A DNA stretch of 64,000 nt from Chryseolinea sp. H1M3-3. GTDB lineage: Bacteria; Bacteroidota; Bacteroidia; Cytophagales; Cyclobacteriaceae. Positions within the stretch are counted from its first letter, which is position 1. Each line of letters begins with the position of its first letter. This document shows, piece by piece, positions 62,776 to 64,000 of this stretch. The translations under genes and the position numbers were made by a program. The stretch spans positions 186,001 through 250,000 of the forward strand of contig NZ_JARKMY010000018.1 in NCBI RefSeq assembly GCF_029360725.1, in the 5' to 3' direction. The notes beneath the pieces were generated by a model. It did no database searches, had not been told where the DNA came from, and was given only the letters and a program-made list of their open reading frames with translations.

Positions 62776-64000
62776 ATGAGCGATCACAGTGTTCTTTTAC
62801 TTCTAAGGCTTTCAACAGTTGTTTTCCTACAGCCTTCGGTTTTGATTTTTAGCGCTGTGATTATTCCGGTTGCTGCAGTATTAATATTCCTTTTACGCCG
62901 GATCAGTCTTCTAAAAAATCAAAAAGCAGATTTGCACAGGCAAGTCCTTGAAAAATCTGAATTGCTCGATTATGCTATAGAGAAGGAAAAAAAATTGCGG
63001 GAGCTGGCGTCAGAGGCCAACCGCACAAAAAGTTTACTGTTGGTGCGCATCAACCATGAAATACGAACGCCGCTAAATGGTATTCTTGGAATGACGTCAT
63101 TGTTGGCCGAATCTCCCTTAACGTACGAGCAGCAGGAATATACAGATACCATTCGCGAGTGCGGCGATAGTTTGTTAAAAGTTGTCAATGATATATTGTT
63201 AAAAGATATTCTTGATTATTCAAAATTGGAATCAGGAAAAGTTGAACTCGAACAAAAGGATTTCAGCCTTGAAAATAGCCTCGAGGAAGTTTTAGATGTC
63301 TTCGGTGGCAAAGCCGCGACCAGCGGAATTGAACTGTTGTATCACCTGGATGCAAATGTGCCTGCTCAAATTGTCGGAGATAAATTGAGACTTGGACAAG
63401 TATTAATGAACCTTGTTGAAAACGCGATTCGTTACACGCGCAAGGGTGAAATCTTAATCAACGTAAAATTACAAGATACGGGCGAAGCCAATGCAGTGGA
63501 ACTTCGCTTTGAAGTTCGTGACACCGGCGCCGGCATTGCTAACGATCAACTCCAATTGCTATTGGCAGATATGAGCAACTTGAATTCTACACTGAAAACT
63601 GAGCGAAGCGGTGTGGGTTTAATCATTAGTAAAAAATTAGTTGAATTGATGGGCGGATCCATTACCATAGAAAGCCAAAAAGATAAAGGCACTACTGTGA
63701 TCTTTACAATTCGGACAGTGTCAAGCCTTCAGGCAAGGGCTATCAACTATGGGCTCGGAAGTATTGAAGGAAAAAAAATATTAGTGGTAGAGGACAACTT
63801 GTCCCATGTCAATTTTATTAAAGAGCAACTTGTGGAATGGAAATTTCTACCGGTAGTTGTACACGCTGGGAAAGATGCTCTAAAAATATTGCAACAGCCA
63901 CATGACATCGAGCTGGTCTTAATCGATAATGAAGTACTCGATATGAACGGCGTCGACCTGGCAAAGTCTATTCGCGAAATACATCCTCACCTTCCACTCG
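62776..64000 (+). CDS. Hybrid histidine kinase, truncated by the window end
   Basis: The first 408 codons of a kinase that runs off the window. One or two N-terminal hydrophobic segments (PSVLIFSAVIIPVAAVLIFL) anchor it, with no periplasmic sensor. A short coiled coil leads to HisKA with H94 in INHEIRTPLNG. HATPase has NLVENAIRYT, DTGAGI and GVGLII, but the F-box is diverged (LLADMSNLNSTLK). A receiver begins with ILVVEDN and its acceptor is in LIDNEVLDMNG. Residues 141-145 (LLKDI) are inserted in the second DHp helix relative to the neighbouring kinases. It lies 38 bp after the barrel gene and is probably in the Hpt operon. Confidence 0.9.
   Translation, partial: MSDHSVLLLLRLSTVVFLQPSVLIFSAVIIPVAAVLIFLLRRISLLKNQKADLHRQVLEKSELLDYAIEKEKKLRELASEANRTKSLLLVRINHEIRTPLNGILGMTSLLAESPLTYEQQEYTDTIRECGDSLLKVVNDILLKDILDYSKLESGKVELEQKDFSLENSLEEVLDVFGGKAATSGIELLYHLDANVPAQIVGDKLRLGQVLMNLVENAIRYTRKGEILINVKLQDTGEANAVELRFEVRDTGAGIANDQLQLLLADMSNLNSTLKTERSGVGLIISKKLVELMGGSITIESQKDKGTTVIFTIRTVSSLQARAINYGLGSIEGKKILVVEDNLSHVNFIKEQLVEWKFLPVVVHAGKDALKILQQPHDIELVLIDNEVLDMNGVDLAKSIREIHPHLPL

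Overview
The window reads as chromosome of a Bacteroidota bacterium, most likely of the order Cytophagales. The signs are a SusC/SusD pair with its own ECF sigma and FecR anti-sigma factors, RHS proteins of the Bacteroidota type (DUF6443-like), giant propeller/Y_Y_Y hybrid kinases, DnaE with an N-terminal DEDDh exonuclease, and promoter-like sites of the TTTG-N18/19-TAnnTTTG kind without clear Shine-Dalgarno sequences. I found no tRNA, rRNA, CRISPR array, transposase or prophage gene.

Layout. (1) 110-4781: housekeeping genes dnaE and thioredoxin, closed by an 18-bp perfect terminator stem. (2) 5251-16540: an RHS polymorphic-toxin locus. It has two secreted shell-type proteins, the second ending in an RHS core, a hydrophobic pretoxin segment and an HH-type putative nuclease tip. 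A CXXCG-type candidate immunity gene follows 11 bp later, then an AT-rich pentapeptide-repeat gene. (3) 16630-23721 (minus): a FtsX-type permease, a sialate O-acetylesterase-like enzyme, a YkgJ-type cysteine-cluster protein, a WYL regulator and a sodium/sugar symporter. (4) 23970-25663: a HAD-IIA phosphatase and a Tat-exported sugar isomerase-like TIM barrel. (5) 25873-40133 (minus): sigma, FecR, SusC, SusD and two very large CRTAC1/VCBS lipoproteins, forming a glycan-uptake locus of unknown substrate. (6) 40400-40813: OsmC.

(7) 40882-52029: a storage-glucan and trehalose cluster made of two divergent transcription units. treZ-treY run left; a glycogen-synthase-like GT4, a GH57 enzyme, GlgX/TreX and MalQ run right with overlapping or nearly touching genes. 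Together they could build, debranch and recycle alpha-glucan and convert it to trehalose. (8) 52034-64000: signalling genes. Two tandem propeller hybrid kinases (GTGA overlap) lack a DNA-binding output domain. About 0.7 kb away lies a putative four-gene unit of an Hpt protein, an unknown membrane protein, a small putative beta-barrel and a third hybrid kinase cut by the window end. This looks like the parts of a multistep phosphorelay, with the glucan cluster as an adjacent but unproven target.

The least described parts are the RHS toxin tip with its candidate immunity genes, the AraC-less kinase pair beside a free Hpt protein, the third kinase with a 5-residue insertion in its dimerization helix, and a compact two-hairpin element at 60741-60810.
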